27,912 nt of DNA, taken from contig JAWOEH010000215.1 of NCBI GenBank assembly GCA_046482855.1, positions 1 through 27,912 of the forward strand, read 5' to 3'. The translations under genes were made by a program, and so were the position numbers. Origin of the DNA: CAYVSF01 sp046482855 (lineage in GTDB: Bacteria > Bacteroidota > Bacteroidia > Bacteroidales > UBA12077). The notes under the pieces were generated by a model, which was given only the letters and a program-made list of their open reading frames with translations, made no database searches and had not been told where the DNA came from. This document shows positions 16,613-25,273 of the stretch, in pieces; position 1 is the first letter of the stretch, and each line of letters begins with the position of its first letter.

Positions 16613-16633
16613 CCCCCCTAAATTGGTATACAT

Positions 16634-18325
16634 ATGGATTTTGGGATATTTGATCTACTCAGACTCTTTGGTTCGCTAGGCATCTTCCTTTACGGCATGA
16701 AGCTTATGAGCGAATCCCTGCAAAAGGTAGCAGGCGACAAAATGCGCAACATCCTGAGCGCAATGACCTCCAATCGATTTCTTGGCGTACTTACCGGCGT
16801 ACTGATTACTGCAGTTATACAATCCTCGTCAGCTACTACGGTAATGGTGGTAAGTTTTGTAAATGCCGGATTGCTCAGCCTGGTGCAATCGGTAGGCGTA
16901 ATCATGGGAGCCAATGTGGGTACGACCTTTACCGCCTGGCTCATTTCCATTCTGGGTTTTAAAGTAAAAATCAGTGCCTTTGCCCTTCCGTTAATTGGGG
17001 TCTGTTTTCCCCTGCTTTTCTCTAAAAACAACTTACGCAAATCGTGGGGTGAGTTGGTCATTGGTTTTGCATTGGTATTTTTAGGTCTCGATTTCTTGAA
17101 AGATGCGGTTCCCGACATCAAAAATAATCCTGAAATCCTGGCTTTTCTACAAACTTATGCCGACAATGGATACTGGTCTACGTTACTGTTTATGGCTATT
17201 GGCACTCTGCTAACCATCGTGATTCAATCTTCCAGTGCCACCATGGCTCTTACCCTGGTAATGTGCAACAATGGCTGGATAAGCTTTGACATTGCCGCCG
17301 CCATGGTATTGGGCGAGAATATCGGCACAACTATCACAGCCAACCTGGCAGCTATGATTGGGAATGTATCGGCCAAACGTGCCGCCCGTATACATCTGTT
17401 GTTTAATATTATTGGTGTTATTTGGGTGTTGGCTATCTTCCCCTTCTTTTTAAAAGGCATCGACAAAATAATGGTCTCCACCTCAGGACATTCTCCCTTT
17501 ACCCATGTGGGTAGCATTCCTATTGCTCTCTCCATCTTTCACTCGGTCTTCAATATCATGAACGTGCTCCTTTTAGTTGGTTTAGCACCGATTTTTGTAA
17601 AAATAGCCACCCGGATGGTAAAAGACACAGGCGAAGAGGAAGAGTTCAAATTGCAGCATATCAATATTGGTACCGTTTCCACCTCGGAGTTGGGTATTAT
17701 TCAGGGGAAGAAAGAGATTGAGCTTTACGGTACCCGGGTAAACAAAATGTTCAAAAAGGTGGAAACTATGTTCGACGAACCCAAGTCGAAGAAAATAGAT
17801 AAGCTTTGGGGAAAGATTGAAAAGTATGAGCAGGCTCATGATGCCATTGAACTAGACATTGCCCAATATTTGGGACAGCTAAGCGAAGGGGAATTAAGTG
17901 ATTTGGGGGCCCGAAGGGTACATGCCATGTACAAAGCCATTAGCGAAATTGAGTCCATCTCGGACTCATGCTTAAATGTTGCCAAAACCCTTTTGCGCAA
18001 GCGCGAGAACAAGTTGACCTTCTCCGAGGAGATGCAAAGCAATATTCATCATATGTTCGGTTTACTGCAGGAGGCTTTTGATGTGATGCATAGCAACCTG
18101 GAACAGGGCTATGAGCGTGCTAACCTGGAAAAGGCCTTGGCGGCAGAAGCAGCCATCAACAACTTCCGCGATAAATTAAAAAAAGAACACCTGAAAGCCT
18201 TGGAGAAAAAGTCCTACCACACGCTCACAGGGGTAATATACAACGATATCTTTTCGGAATGTGAAAAGCTGGGCGATTATATTATCAATGTAACCGAAGC
18301 CATTGTAGAGATCGACACAAAATAA
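16634..18325 (+). CDS. Na/Pi cotransporter family protein with PhoU-like tail
   Basis: A 563-residue protein. The N-terminal membrane half has two inverted Na_Pi_cotrans repeats, each with the hallmark QSSSAT motif (63-68 and 198-203), and two GxNxGTT motifs (GANVGTTFTAWL and GENIGTTITANL). The C-terminal part (about 340-563) is soluble, helical and PhoU-like. Bacterial relatives (NptA/YjbB type) move phosphate with Na+; the PhoU-like tail probably regulates flux. A rho-independent terminator follows directly, so it appears to be a single-gene unit. Confidence 0.9.
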   Translation: MDFGIFDLLRLFGSLGIFLYGMKLMSESLQKVAGDKMRNILSAMTSNRFLGVLTGVLITAVIQSSSATTVMVVSFVNAGLLSLVQSVGVIMGANVGTTFTAWLISILGFKVKISAFALPLIGVCFPLLFSKNNLRKSWGELVIGFALVFLGLDFLKDAVPDIKNNPEILAFLQTYADNGYWSTLLFMAIGTLLTIVIQSSSATMALTLVMCNNGWISFDIAAAMVLGENIGTTITANLAAMIGNVSAKRAARIHLLFNIIGVIWVLAIFPFFLKGIDKIMVSTSGHSPFTHVGSIPIALSIFHSVFNIMNVLLLVGLAPIFVKIATRMVKDTGEEEEFKLQHINIGTVSTSELGIIQGKKEIELYGTRVNKMFKKVETMFDEPKSKKIDKLWGKIEKYEQAHDAIELDIAQYLGQLSEGELSDLGARRVHAMYKAISEIESISDSCLNVAKTLLRKRENKLTFSEEMQSNIHHMFGLLQEAFDVMHSNLEQGYERANLEKALAAEAAINNFRDKLKKEHLKALEKKSYHTLTGVIYNDIFSECEKLGDYIINVTEAIVEIDTK

Positions 18326-18362
18326 AATGGGTCTGCAACCCAAAGAAATGCATTTTGTTCAT

Positions 18363-18398
18363 AAAAAGAGGGTGTTCTACAAACGCCCTCTTTTTTTT
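18363..18398 (+). terminator. Rho-independent terminator of the Na/Pi gene
   Basis: AAAAAGAGGGTGTT pairs with AACGCCCTCTTTTT across a short loop, with one U-G pair, and is followed by a run of eight or more T. Confidence 0.85.
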
Positions 18399-18426
18399 GT
18401 AAAATATTGGTTTCGTAGTAAATTTG
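18397..18426 (+). promoter_or_regulatory. Consensus promoter of the GAF-PAS/phosphatase operon
   Basis: TTG (18397-18399), exactly 19 bases, then TAAATTTG (18419-18426): a full match to the Bacteroidota consensus. It overlaps the end of the preceding terminator and rules out the TTG start at 18424, since that lies inside the -7 box. Confidence 0.75.
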
Positions 18427-18462
18427 CATGCTGACCATCACCATAGTACAGGAACAAAAACC

Positions 18463-19941
18463 ATGAACAAAAAAGTAGTACAAGCACTAAACGACCCACG
18501 CAATTTGGCTTACAGCCTGAGTATATTCATTATAATTATCACGTATGCACTTAGCCTCATATTTTCCAACAGCCATTTCTCTTTCCAAACGTTTCGGGAG
18601 ATACATCTGTATAATCCCTATATTTATATGGCCTATGGGTTAGCCATTATGGCGTTATGGGCCGGATTTCGGGCACATAAGAAATATGGTACCCTGCAAC
18701 AGACTCTGGCACACCTTCGGTATATTGAACATACCCACAACCAGGCACAAGCATTTGCCGAAGAACTTTCAGAAGGCAACTACAACGTTACACTGGATGC
18801 AGAGGACTCCTTTGCGCAAAGCTTGTTGAGTTTGCGCAACCGATTGCACGAAAATAGAGAAGCCCAGCATAAACGGGAAGAGGAAGATAAACAGCGAAAT
18901 TGGACCAGTGAGGGACTTGCCAAGTTTGGCGATATTCTGCGTACCGATCGCGATAGCAACCTGGAAGATCGCGCCTACCAAATTATTAGTCACCTGGTAA
19001 ATTACCTGGATGCCAACCAGGGTGGGTTATTTATTAAAGAGGAAGACGAAAATCAAAAACGCTATTTTAAACTTTTAGCTGCTTATGCCTATAATCGCAA
19101 AAAATACCTCGACAAAAAGATTCTGTTGGGCGAAGGCTTGGTAGGTGCAACGGCGCAGGAGAAAAAAATCACTTATCTTACCGATATCCCCGATAATTAT
19201 GTGAACATCACCTCCGGTTTGGGACACGCGAACCCCAAGTCATTGTTAATTGTACCCTTGAAGATTGAGGAGGAGGTATTTGGTGTGGTAGAACTGGCTT
19301 CCTTCAATACTTTTGCCCCCTACCAAATAGCCTTTGTGGAGAAAGTGGGCGAAAACATTGCCTCCACTATTTCCAACCTGCAAATGGCCAACCGAACGGA
19401 GAAATTACTGGCTCAATCGCAACAACAAGCCGAGGAGCTGGCTGCTCAGGAAGAGGAGCTACGACAAAATATGGAAGAGATGCAGGCAACGCAAGAATCA
19501 TTACAAGAGAGCCAGGCCAAAACGCAGATGATCTTCCAAAACGCAATGGATGCCATCATAACCATTGATAAGCACGGGCATATCGACCAATTTAATCCCT
19601 CAGCCGAACGCCTGTTTGGATACAAAGCCGAGGAAGTCTATGGAAAAAACGTAGCCATGTTAATGCCTAAGAAGCACAGCGAGCATCACGATGCCTATAT
19701 CGATCACTATCACCGTACCGGTGAGCGTCGCGTACTAGGCATTCCACGTGAGGTAGAAGGACTTAAAAAAGATGGTTCTATCATACCCATCGAGATAAAG
19801 ATTGAAGAGGCACGCCTGGGCAACGAGCAGATGTTTGTGGGGATGATTCGCGATATCACGCACCAAAAAGAGACACGCGAAAAAGCACAACGAGAATTGG
19901 AAACATTACAACAGGAAATTGCCCGAATGAAAAGTTCTTAG
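18463..19941 (+). CDS. Membrane GAF-PAS sensor protein with FixL-like haem PAS
   Basis: About 492 residues. The start is taken at ATG 18463, with AGGAAC upstream. Two membrane helices (about 17-38 and 52-70) are followed by a HAMP-like linker, a GAF domain (about 140-310), a coiled coil with EELAAQEEELRQNMEEMQ, and a C-terminal PAS domain (about 360-475) ending in a short helix. No kinase, cyclase or phosphatase domain is present, so it must signal through a partner. The PAS closely resembles FixL: LFGYKAEEVYGKNVAMLMP, then HHDAY, then REVEGLKKDGS. His409 and Arg429 match FixL His200 (haem ligand) and Arg220 with the same 20-residue spacing. A haem-based gas sensor is plausible. It is followed after 19 bases by a SpoIIE phosphatase gene. 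Confidence 0.85.
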   Translation: MNKKVVQALNDPRNLAYSLSIFIIIITYALSLIFSNSHFSFQTFREIHLYNPYIYMAYGLAIMALWAGFRAHKKYGTLQQTLAHLRYIEHTHNQAQAFAEELSEGNYNVTLDAEDSFAQSLLSLRNRLHENREAQHKREEEDKQRNWTSEGLAKFGDILRTDRDSNLEDRAYQIISHLVNYLDANQGGLFIKEEDENQKRYFKLLAAYAYNRKKYLDKKILLGEGLVGATAQEKKITYLTDIPDNYVNITSGLGHANPKSLLIVPLKIEEEVFGVVELASFNTFAPYQIAFVEKVGENIASTISNLQMANRTEKLLAQSQQQAEELAAQEEELRQNMEEMQATQESLQESQAKTQMIFQNAMDAIITIDKHGHIDQFNPSAERLFGYKAEEVYGKNVAMLMPKKHSEHHDAYIDHYHRTGERRVLGIPREVEGLKKDGSIIPIEIKIEEARLGNEQMFVGMIRDITHQKETREKAQRELETLQQEIARMKSS

Positions 19942-19960
19942 GGCGCACACGAGAGAGCAT

Positions 19961-21223
19961 ATGAAGGGGTTGGAAGGGATAACCAAAGAAATTAACACGA
20001 CGACAATAAAAGAGAACGATTTTTCAGAAGTATTTTTACATCATGTAATGGACAGCATGTCGTCCTCGATGTATTTATTGGATCGAAACCGTCAGATTGT
20101 AAGCATGAATCGTGCGGCGCGAGAGTGGATGCAAAAAAAGGAGACAGGTATTGTGGGCTCGTTGTTTGGCAATGCCATTACCTGCAGTGCCACCACACAA
20201 GGCAACAAATGCGGCACGACAACAACCTGCGAAGCCTGCAAACTCAAGGAAGCCATTGAACAAGCCTTTTCTAAAGCAGGTCAGTTGCAACAGGTACCCA
20301 ACGATACCAAGTTCATTGTGGACGAAGTAACCCCGCAAATACGCTACCTAAAGTATAATGTACAGGCACTGGCACACAAAGGGAAGAGGTATGCGCTGCT
20401 GATCCTGGATGATATTACCCACATCGAAGAACAAAAGCTACGCGAAGAGGAGAAGAATAAACAACTAATAAGTGGCCTTACCTATGCTCGCCACCTCCAA
20501 AAAACCATGCTCCCAACCCGCCAAAAGCTGGAAGAAGCCTTTCCAGGCATGGTACTTTTTTACCAGCCGAAAAACATTATTGGGGGTGATTTTTATTGGA
20601 TTCATCAAACCCCAAAATCTACCTTTGTTGCTCTGGCCGATTGTACTGGACATGGCATTCCAAGGGCTATGCTGAGTATTTTAGGAATCTCCTCACTCAA
20701 TTTAATTGTAAAAGAACGAGGCGTTACAGCACCCGCTGAAATCCTCAACCAACTCCGGGAAAGCTTTGTTGAATCGATGCAGCAGCAGGACATTCAAAGC
20801 AGCAGCGATGGTATGGATATTAGTGTGTGCCGTATGGACAGAAACAACCCGAGGCTGACTTTTGCAGGAGCCAACAACGGACTGGTATTGATAAACCCAA
20901 CCGGAATACGTATGTACAAAGGCAATAAAATGCCCGTGGGAAAATATGCCAAGATGACCTCTTTTACCGAACAAACCATTCCTCTTTGGGAGGACGACCG
21001 CATTTATCTGTTTTCCGATGGCTATAAAGATCAATTTGGTGGTCCCCGCAACAAAAAACTTAAACGCCAACCCTTTATGCAGCTCCTACAACAAACGACT
21101 AACTTAAAACCACAAGATCTTTACGCCTTTTTAAGCAACCAGTTTATTCAATGGAAAGGGACAAACGAGCAAACCGACGATATAGCGCTACTCACTTTTC
21201 GTGCACCCTATAGCAACAAATAA
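19961..21223 (+). CDS. SpoIIE/PP2C-type phosphatase with four-Cys PAS domain
   Basis: A 420-residue protein. The N-terminal PAS domain (about 22-160) contains a Cys cluster, Cys75-x8-Cys84-x5-Cys90-x2-Cys93. A helical linker (about 160-185) follows, then a SpoIIE/RsbU-type PP2C domain with all metal motifs: GGDFYW, ADCTGHG, DGMD, FSDGYKDQFGG and QTDDIALL. Such phosphatases dephosphorylate Ser or Thr on partner-switching proteins. A Cys4 cluster in a PAS domain may hold Zn or an Fe-S centre and act as a redox switch; I recall similar clusters in other bacterial PAS proteins. It is co-transcribed with the GAF-PAS protein, which may be its upstream sensor. No anti-anti-sigma partner gene is seen nearby. 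Confidence 0.9.
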   Translation: MKGLEGITKEINTTTIKENDFSEVFLHHVMDSMSSSMYLLDRNRQIVSMNRAAREWMQKKETGIVGSLFGNAITCSATTQGNKCGTTTTCEACKLKEAIEQAFSKAGQLQQVPNDTKFIVDEVTPQIRYLKYNVQALAHKGKRYALLILDDITHIEEQKLREEEKNKQLISGLTYARHLQKTMLPTRQKLEEAFPGMVLFYQPKNIIGGDFYWIHQTPKSTFVALADCTGHGIPRAMLSILGISSLNLIVKERGVTAPAEILNQLRESFVESMQQQDIQSSSDGMDISVCRMDRNNPRLTFAGANNGLVLINPTGIRMYKGNKMPVGKYAKMTSFTEQTIPLWEDDRIYLFSDGYKDQFGGPRNKKLKRQPFMQLLQQTTNLKPQDLYAFLSNQFIQWKGTNEQTDDIALLTFRAPYSNK

Positions 21224-21491
21224 GGTTACCGATTTTGCCATTGTTGTGGCTAATTTTCCGGTTGTTATCGCCAAGATCTTCCCGAAAACAACAAATTTCT
21301 TTAACCTATGTTAAAAAATACCCTTTATGCTGATTACAACAACTAACTAACTACAAATTCATTAGAAATACATCGCAGCCACAACCCATAAATGTTAGCT
21401 AAAATCGTGGGGTATTATCATGTGGGATCCTGCGGGAAATTATTATCTTCATGCGCCAGAATTGAACATTTTACACTTTTAAAAGAATCAT

Positions 21492-23102
21492 ATGGAAGCG
21501 ATTAAAAAAAGTTTGAAAGACAATACAGCCATGCGGTGGTTTGTATTGTTTCTGATTTCGGGATTGACCTTCGGAACCTATTGGTTCCAGGATTTCTTCT
21601 CAGGGATTAAGCCCCTGATGATTTCCGAGATGGGAATTACCAGTAACGAGTTTGGAACCCTTATCCAGTGGACTACCTGGGCCAACATCTTTGGTATGAT
21701 CATCCTTGGTGGTATTATTCTTGACAAATGGGGCATTCGCCTGGCGGGTATTGTTTTTGGTTCCCTTGCCACAATAGGTGCCGCCCTTACCGCATTAGGT
21801 GCTGCAGGTACCTTCACCACCGACACCGACAGCCAATTGTGGATTATGATGATTGGCCGCCTGCTCTTTGGTTCGGGACTTGAAGTGGTCTGTGTGATTG
21901 CCATGCGTACCATTGTGAAATGGTTTAAAGGCTATGAGCTTGCTTTGGCAATGGCGCTGAACATGGGTTTTGGACGTTTGGGATCGACCCTGGGTACTGC
22001 CCTCTCGGCCGATATTGCCAACGGTACTGTACCGCCAGCTGTTAACTTTGCCGCCACACTCATTGGTATTGGGTTGCTGATGTTCCTTATTTACACCATT
22101 TTTGATGTGAAGATTGACAAGCAGCTAAAATCCGCCGACGACCCAGAGGAAGAGCCGTTCCGTTTCTCGGATCTGATAAAACTCCTTACCAACCGCTCGT
22201 TCTTGTTTATTGCCTTGTTGTGTGTAACTTTTTACTCAGCCGTATTTCCATTTATGCAGTACGCACCTGACTTGCTGATAAACAAATTTGGCTTCTCCTA
22301 TGAGTTACCTGAACTCATTACATTTGGCAGCACTCTTTTTGGTAGCGTAACCATTTACCTGGGCTTATTTATCTTTGCACTGGCCATAACCATGGGACCA
22401 TCATACGTGAAGGACAAAGGCAAAAAATACATTGTTACCGGAGCCATTTTGGTATTATTTGCAGGCTTTATCTATTTCTTTAAAGATACCCTGGGATTAT
22501 GGTTAAAGAATGGGCCTAAAACAGCCAGCTTGATTCCATTAGGTTCCATCCTCTTTACGCCAATCTTTGGAAACTACGTTGATAAAAAAGGAAAGGCTGC
22601 ATCATTGATGATTTTCGGCTCTGTTCTGCTAATCTTTGCACATATCAGTTTATCGGTACTGGACAATGTATACCTTGGGTACTTAGGTCTGCTTTCCCTG
22701 GGTATTGCGTTCTCATTGGTGCCTGCAGCCATGTGGCCTTCGGTATCGAAAATTGTTGCCGAAAACCGTTTGGGTACAGCTTATGCAACCATGTTTACCA
22801 TTCAGAATATTGGTCTGAACCTGTTCTTCCGTGGAATTGGTTGGGTGCTGGACAAAGTAAACCCGGAAACACTCCAACAAATTGAGGACGCTCGTCAGCA
22901 ATTGGCTGAACAAGGACTCGAAGCTACAGCTATCAGTGAAAATATTCAGCACATGCAGAAAACCGGAGAGATTTCTCCGTTTAACTACACCATCCCCATT
23001 TTAATGTTGGTAGGGTTAGGTGTTTTGGCTATGATTTTAGCCTTTATGCTAAAACGTGCCGACCAAAAACAAGGGTATGGCCTCGAAGAACCTTCAAACT
23101 AA
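21492..23102 (+). CDS. MFS transporter, MFSD1-like
   Basis: A 536-residue major facilitator with about 12 helices. It is longer than usual because of a loop of about 35 residues between helices 6 and 7 and a second inserted segment before the last helix (TLQQIEDARQQLAEQGLEA). Motif A-like loops (DKWGIRLAG and DKKGKAASL) are present. The overall shape resembles MFSD1-type proteins, some of which carry dipeptides; the substrate here is not known. It is preceded by 268 bases with no clear promoter and followed by a terminator. Confidence 0.8.
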   Translation: MEAIKKSLKDNTAMRWFVLFLISGLTFGTYWFQDFFSGIKPLMISEMGITSNEFGTLIQWTTWANIFGMIILGGIILDKWGIRLAGIVFGSLATIGAALTALGAAGTFTTDTDSQLWIMMIGRLLFGSGLEVVCVIAMRTIVKWFKGYELALAMALNMGFGRLGSTLGTALSADIANGTVPPAVNFAATLIGIGLLMFLIYTIFDVKIDKQLKSADDPEEEPFRFSDLIKLLTNRSFLFIALLCVTFYSAVFPFMQYAPDLLINKFGFSYELPELITFGSTLFGSVTIYLGLFIFALAITMGPSYVKDKGKKYIVTGAILVLFAGFIYFFKDTLGLWLKNGPKTASLIPLGSILFTPIFGNYVDKKGKAASLMIFGSVLLIFAHISLSVLDNVYLGYLGLLSLGIAFSLVPAAMWPSVSKIVAENRLGTAYATMFTIQNIGLNLFFRGIGWVLDKVNPETLQQIEDARQQLAEQGLEATAISENIQHMQKTGEISPFNYTIPILMLVGLGVLAMILAFMLKRADQKQGYGLEEPSN

Positions 23103-23133
23103 GAGGAATAAACCATTATAACGACTTTATTTT

Positions 23134-23167
23134 AAGAGTGTTCCCTTTTGGGGACACTCTTTTTTTA
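23134..23167 (+). terminator. Rho-independent terminator of the MFSD1-like gene
   Basis: AAGAGTGTTCCC pairs with GGGACACTCTT with one bulged T, followed by a run of T. Confidence 0.85.
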
Positions 23168-23258
23168 TCGCTTGTTTATTGATGTACTCCGAATACTCCC
23201 GGAAAAATTTCTCTCTCCATACCCTTTGAGACAAAAGAAAAGAAATGTATTTCTTTAG

Positions 23259-23499
23259 CGGACACCAATGGCAATAGGCATAATCTTGGAATAGCAAAGT
23301 CAGTATAAGAAAACATTGGTGTCCGGATAAATAATTAGATTGCTTCACTACGTTCGCAGTAATCGGCAACTTGGGAAGGTTCAGGGCGGATGGCAAAAGC
23401 CGAAAACCAAAACCATCCGCCCTGTCCAAACCAATACAAGCAGGTCTTTGCGAGGGAACCGAAGCAATCTAAACGTGTTAATCCAAATTTCTCCGGACA
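23259..23499. repeat. Nested imperfect palindrome, MITE/REP-like
   Basis: Inner arms CAGGGCGGATGG (23382-23393) and CCATCCGCCCTG (23413-23424) and middle arms TTAGATTGCTTC (23335-23346) and GAAGCAATCTAA (23461-23472) are perfect and share a centre near 23403. Outer arms TGTCCGGA (23320-23327) and TCCGGACA (23492-23499) are offset by about 6 bases. A further perfect pair, CGGACACCAATG (23259-23270) with CATTGGTGTCCG (23314-23325), overlaps the left outer arm. GAAGCAATCT with a preceding TTGCGAGGGA resembles a dispersed intergenic repeat I recall from bacterial genomes. Confidence 0.8.
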
Positions 23500-23688
23500 A
23501 TAGTGATAAGAAAAATATCATACGTTGCAGAAATTGATGCGGCTCCGAACCAATCTGCCAAAAACATGCAGGTAAACCATGCACAAAGCTACCGCTTCGA
23601 GTTTTTACTGCTCAGCTTAGCAAAATTTTAGATTTAACAAGGATACGCGCTATCTTTGCTTTATGCGAGCCATGATATTCCCGACAAC

Positions 23689-23717
23689 AAAAAAACCTGC
23701 AGGCGAACCTACAGGTT
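23689..23717 (-). terminator. Rho-independent terminator of the helicase gene
   Basis: On the minus strand AACCTGTAGG pairs with CCTGCAGGTT (one A-C mismatch) around a TTCG loop and is followed by seven T. Confidence 0.85.
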
Positions 23718-23771
23718 AATGATATGCTATTACCTACCGATACTATGGCGGCAGGCCATTATTCACTAAAG

Positions 23772-25034
23772 TTATCGGCGAGCACCCACTTTTTTGCCTC
23801 GCTGTCCCTCACGTTTTTTGCGAGCCTCAAAAAACTCTTGTTTCTTGCGTCGTTTCTCTTTTTCAAACGCCTTCTTCTCATTAGTAGTCATAGGCTGTTC
23901 GGTCTGTGGGTAGGGATGATTCTTCACAGGCTCGATACTGCGCTTAATAAGCTTCTCAATGTCGCGAACGTAGTCATTCTCTTCGGGTTCGCACATAGAA
24001 ATGGCAACACCTTGCTCTCCTGCCCTTCCCGAACGACCAATACGGTGCACATAAGTCTCGGCCTCGTTAGGGACGTCGTAGTTGATTACGTAGCGCAACT
24101 TATCAATATCAATACCACGGGCAGCAATATCGGTAGCCACAAGCACGCGAATTTCCCCTTCCTTAAATTGAGTTAACGAGCGTTGACGCTGGTTCTGATT
24201 CTTATCACCATGTATGGCAGCCGAGGAAATATTCTTATTCTTTAGTGTACGCGTAATACGGTCGGCACCGTGCTTGGTGCGCGAAAAAAGCAGGACCTGA
24301 TCCAGGCTGTCGTCCTTGAGGATATGTAGGAGCAAGTCGTTTTTCGTCTTTTTATTGGTGTAATAGAGATATTGTTGAATGGTTTCAGCTGTACTGGAAA
24401 CGGGGCTCACCTCAATTTTCTTTGGGTTTTGTAAGATCTTCCGGGAAAGATCCACAATATTCTTCGGCATGGTCGCCGAAAAGAAGAGCGATTGGCGTTT
24501 TGCCGGGAGTTTCTCCAGGAGCTTACGAATGTCGTGAATAAAGCCCATGTCCAGCATGCGGTCGGCTTCATCAAGCACAAAATAGTCGATGTCCCTGAGC
24601 GATACGATACCCTGATTCATCAAATCCAACAGGCGGCCGGGTGTGGCTACCAACACATCTACTCCCTTGCGTAATGCCATTTCTTGTGAGCGCTGATTTA
24701 CGCCCCCAAAGATTACCGTATTGCGTATATCGGTATACTTACCATAAGTGGTAAAGCTCTCACCAATTTGAATGGCCAGCTCGCGTGTGGGCGTTATCAC
24801 CAACGCCCGCATTTTGCGTTTTTTTCCCTGCGCACCGGCATTCTGTAGGTGTTGCAAAATAGGAATGGCAAATGCTGCCGTTTTTCCCGTGCCGGTTTGG
24901 GCACTACCCAATACATCGCGATGTTCCAAAATGGGTGGGATGGCTTTTGCTTGTATAGAGGTTGGAGTGGTGTAGTTTTCGTCTTTTAAGGCCTTTAATA
25001 AAGGCGCACTAATCTTTAAATCGTCAAATTGCAT
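23772..25034 (-). CDS. rhlE: RhlE-like DEAD-box RNA helicase
   Basis: A 420-residue helicase with the full set of DEAD-box motifs: Q motif near 24-28, Walker A AQTGTGKT (45-52), PTREL (82-86), TPGR (131-134), DEAD (155-158), SAT (186-188), VATDIAARGID, and HRIGRSGR. A short, very basic tail (KKQEFFEARKKREGQ, ending in RR) probably binds RNA. It unwinds short RNA duplexes using ATP; relatives act in ribosome assembly and RNA decay, often in the cold. It has a consensus promoter, a strong leader hairpin and its own terminator. The rhlE name is a family-level label. Confidence 0.93.
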   Translation of the reverse strand: MQFDDLKISAPLLKALKDENYTTPTSIQAKAIPPILEHRDVLGSAQTGTGKTAAFAIPILQHLQNAGAQGKKRKMRALVITPTRELAIQIGESFTTYGKYTDIRNTVIFGGVNQRSQEMALRKGVDVLVATPGRLLDLMNQGIVSLRDIDYFVLDEADRMLDMGFIHDIRKLLEKLPAKRQSLFFSATMPKNIVDLSRKILQNPKKIEVSPVSSTAETIQQYLYYTNKKTKNDLLLHILKDDSLDQVLLFSRTKHGADRITRTLKNKNISSAAIHGDKNQNQRQRSLTQFKEGEIRVLVATDIAARGIDIDKLRYVINYDVPNEAETYVHRIGRSGRAGEQGVAISMCEPEENDYVRDIEKLIKRSIEPVKNHPYPQTEQPMTTNEKKAFEKEKRRKKQEFFEARKKREGQRGKKVGARR

Positions 25035-25048
25035 TCAGTAATTGCTTT

Positions 25049-25068
25049 GCTTTTGCCCTGGCAAAAGC
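25049..25068 (-). promoter_or_regulatory. Leader hairpin in the helicase 5' UTR
   Basis: GCTTTTGCC (25049-25057) and GGCAAAAGC (25060-25068) are perfect complements separated by 2 bases. The structure lies about 15 bases upstream of the start codon and downstream of the promoter, so it is in the transcribed leader. It could limit translation or be a target of the helicase itself. Confidence 0.6.
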
Positions 25069-25095
25069 CCCTAATGGGAAATAAATAGTAAGGCG

Positions 25096-25123
25096 CAAAT
25101 GTACGACTTTAAAACCATTTCAA
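25096..25123 (-). promoter_or_regulatory. Consensus promoter of the helicase gene
   Basis: On the minus strand TTG (25121-25123), 17 bases, then TACATTTG (25096-25103), matching TTG-N17-TAnnTTTG. The leader would be about 54 bases long. Confidence 0.65.
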
Positions 25124-25241
25124 TGCATGTTTGAGGAAATATTGACTAATGATCTTGCCTGAGGTCATTACAGGTTTGTGATTGATGATTCGTGCGGGAG
25201 TTTGCTCTGTAAAAAAACCGCCAACTTTCATACGCATGTAC

Positions 25242-25269
25242 AAAAAAACCGCCATACTGACGGGTTTTT
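25242..25269 (-). terminator. Rho-independent terminator of the TPR lipoprotein gene
   Basis: On the minus strand AAAAACCCG pairs with CGGTTTTT (one bulged C) and is followed by a run of T. AAAAAAACCGCCA (25242-25254) is repeated exactly at 25211-25223. Confidence 0.7.
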
Positions 25270-25273
25270 AAAT

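Larger units (their letters stand above)
23168..23771. other. Gene-free region with palindromic element
   Basis: About 600 bases with no convincing gene. It holds the nested palindrome described at 23259-23499, an isolated TAnnTTTG box at 23651-23658 and the helicase terminator. Confidence 0.6.

Noticed and set aside
23127..23429. 100-codon minus-strand frame
   Set aside because: It overlaps the MFSD1-like terminator and half of the nested palindrome, and its composition is not protein-like.
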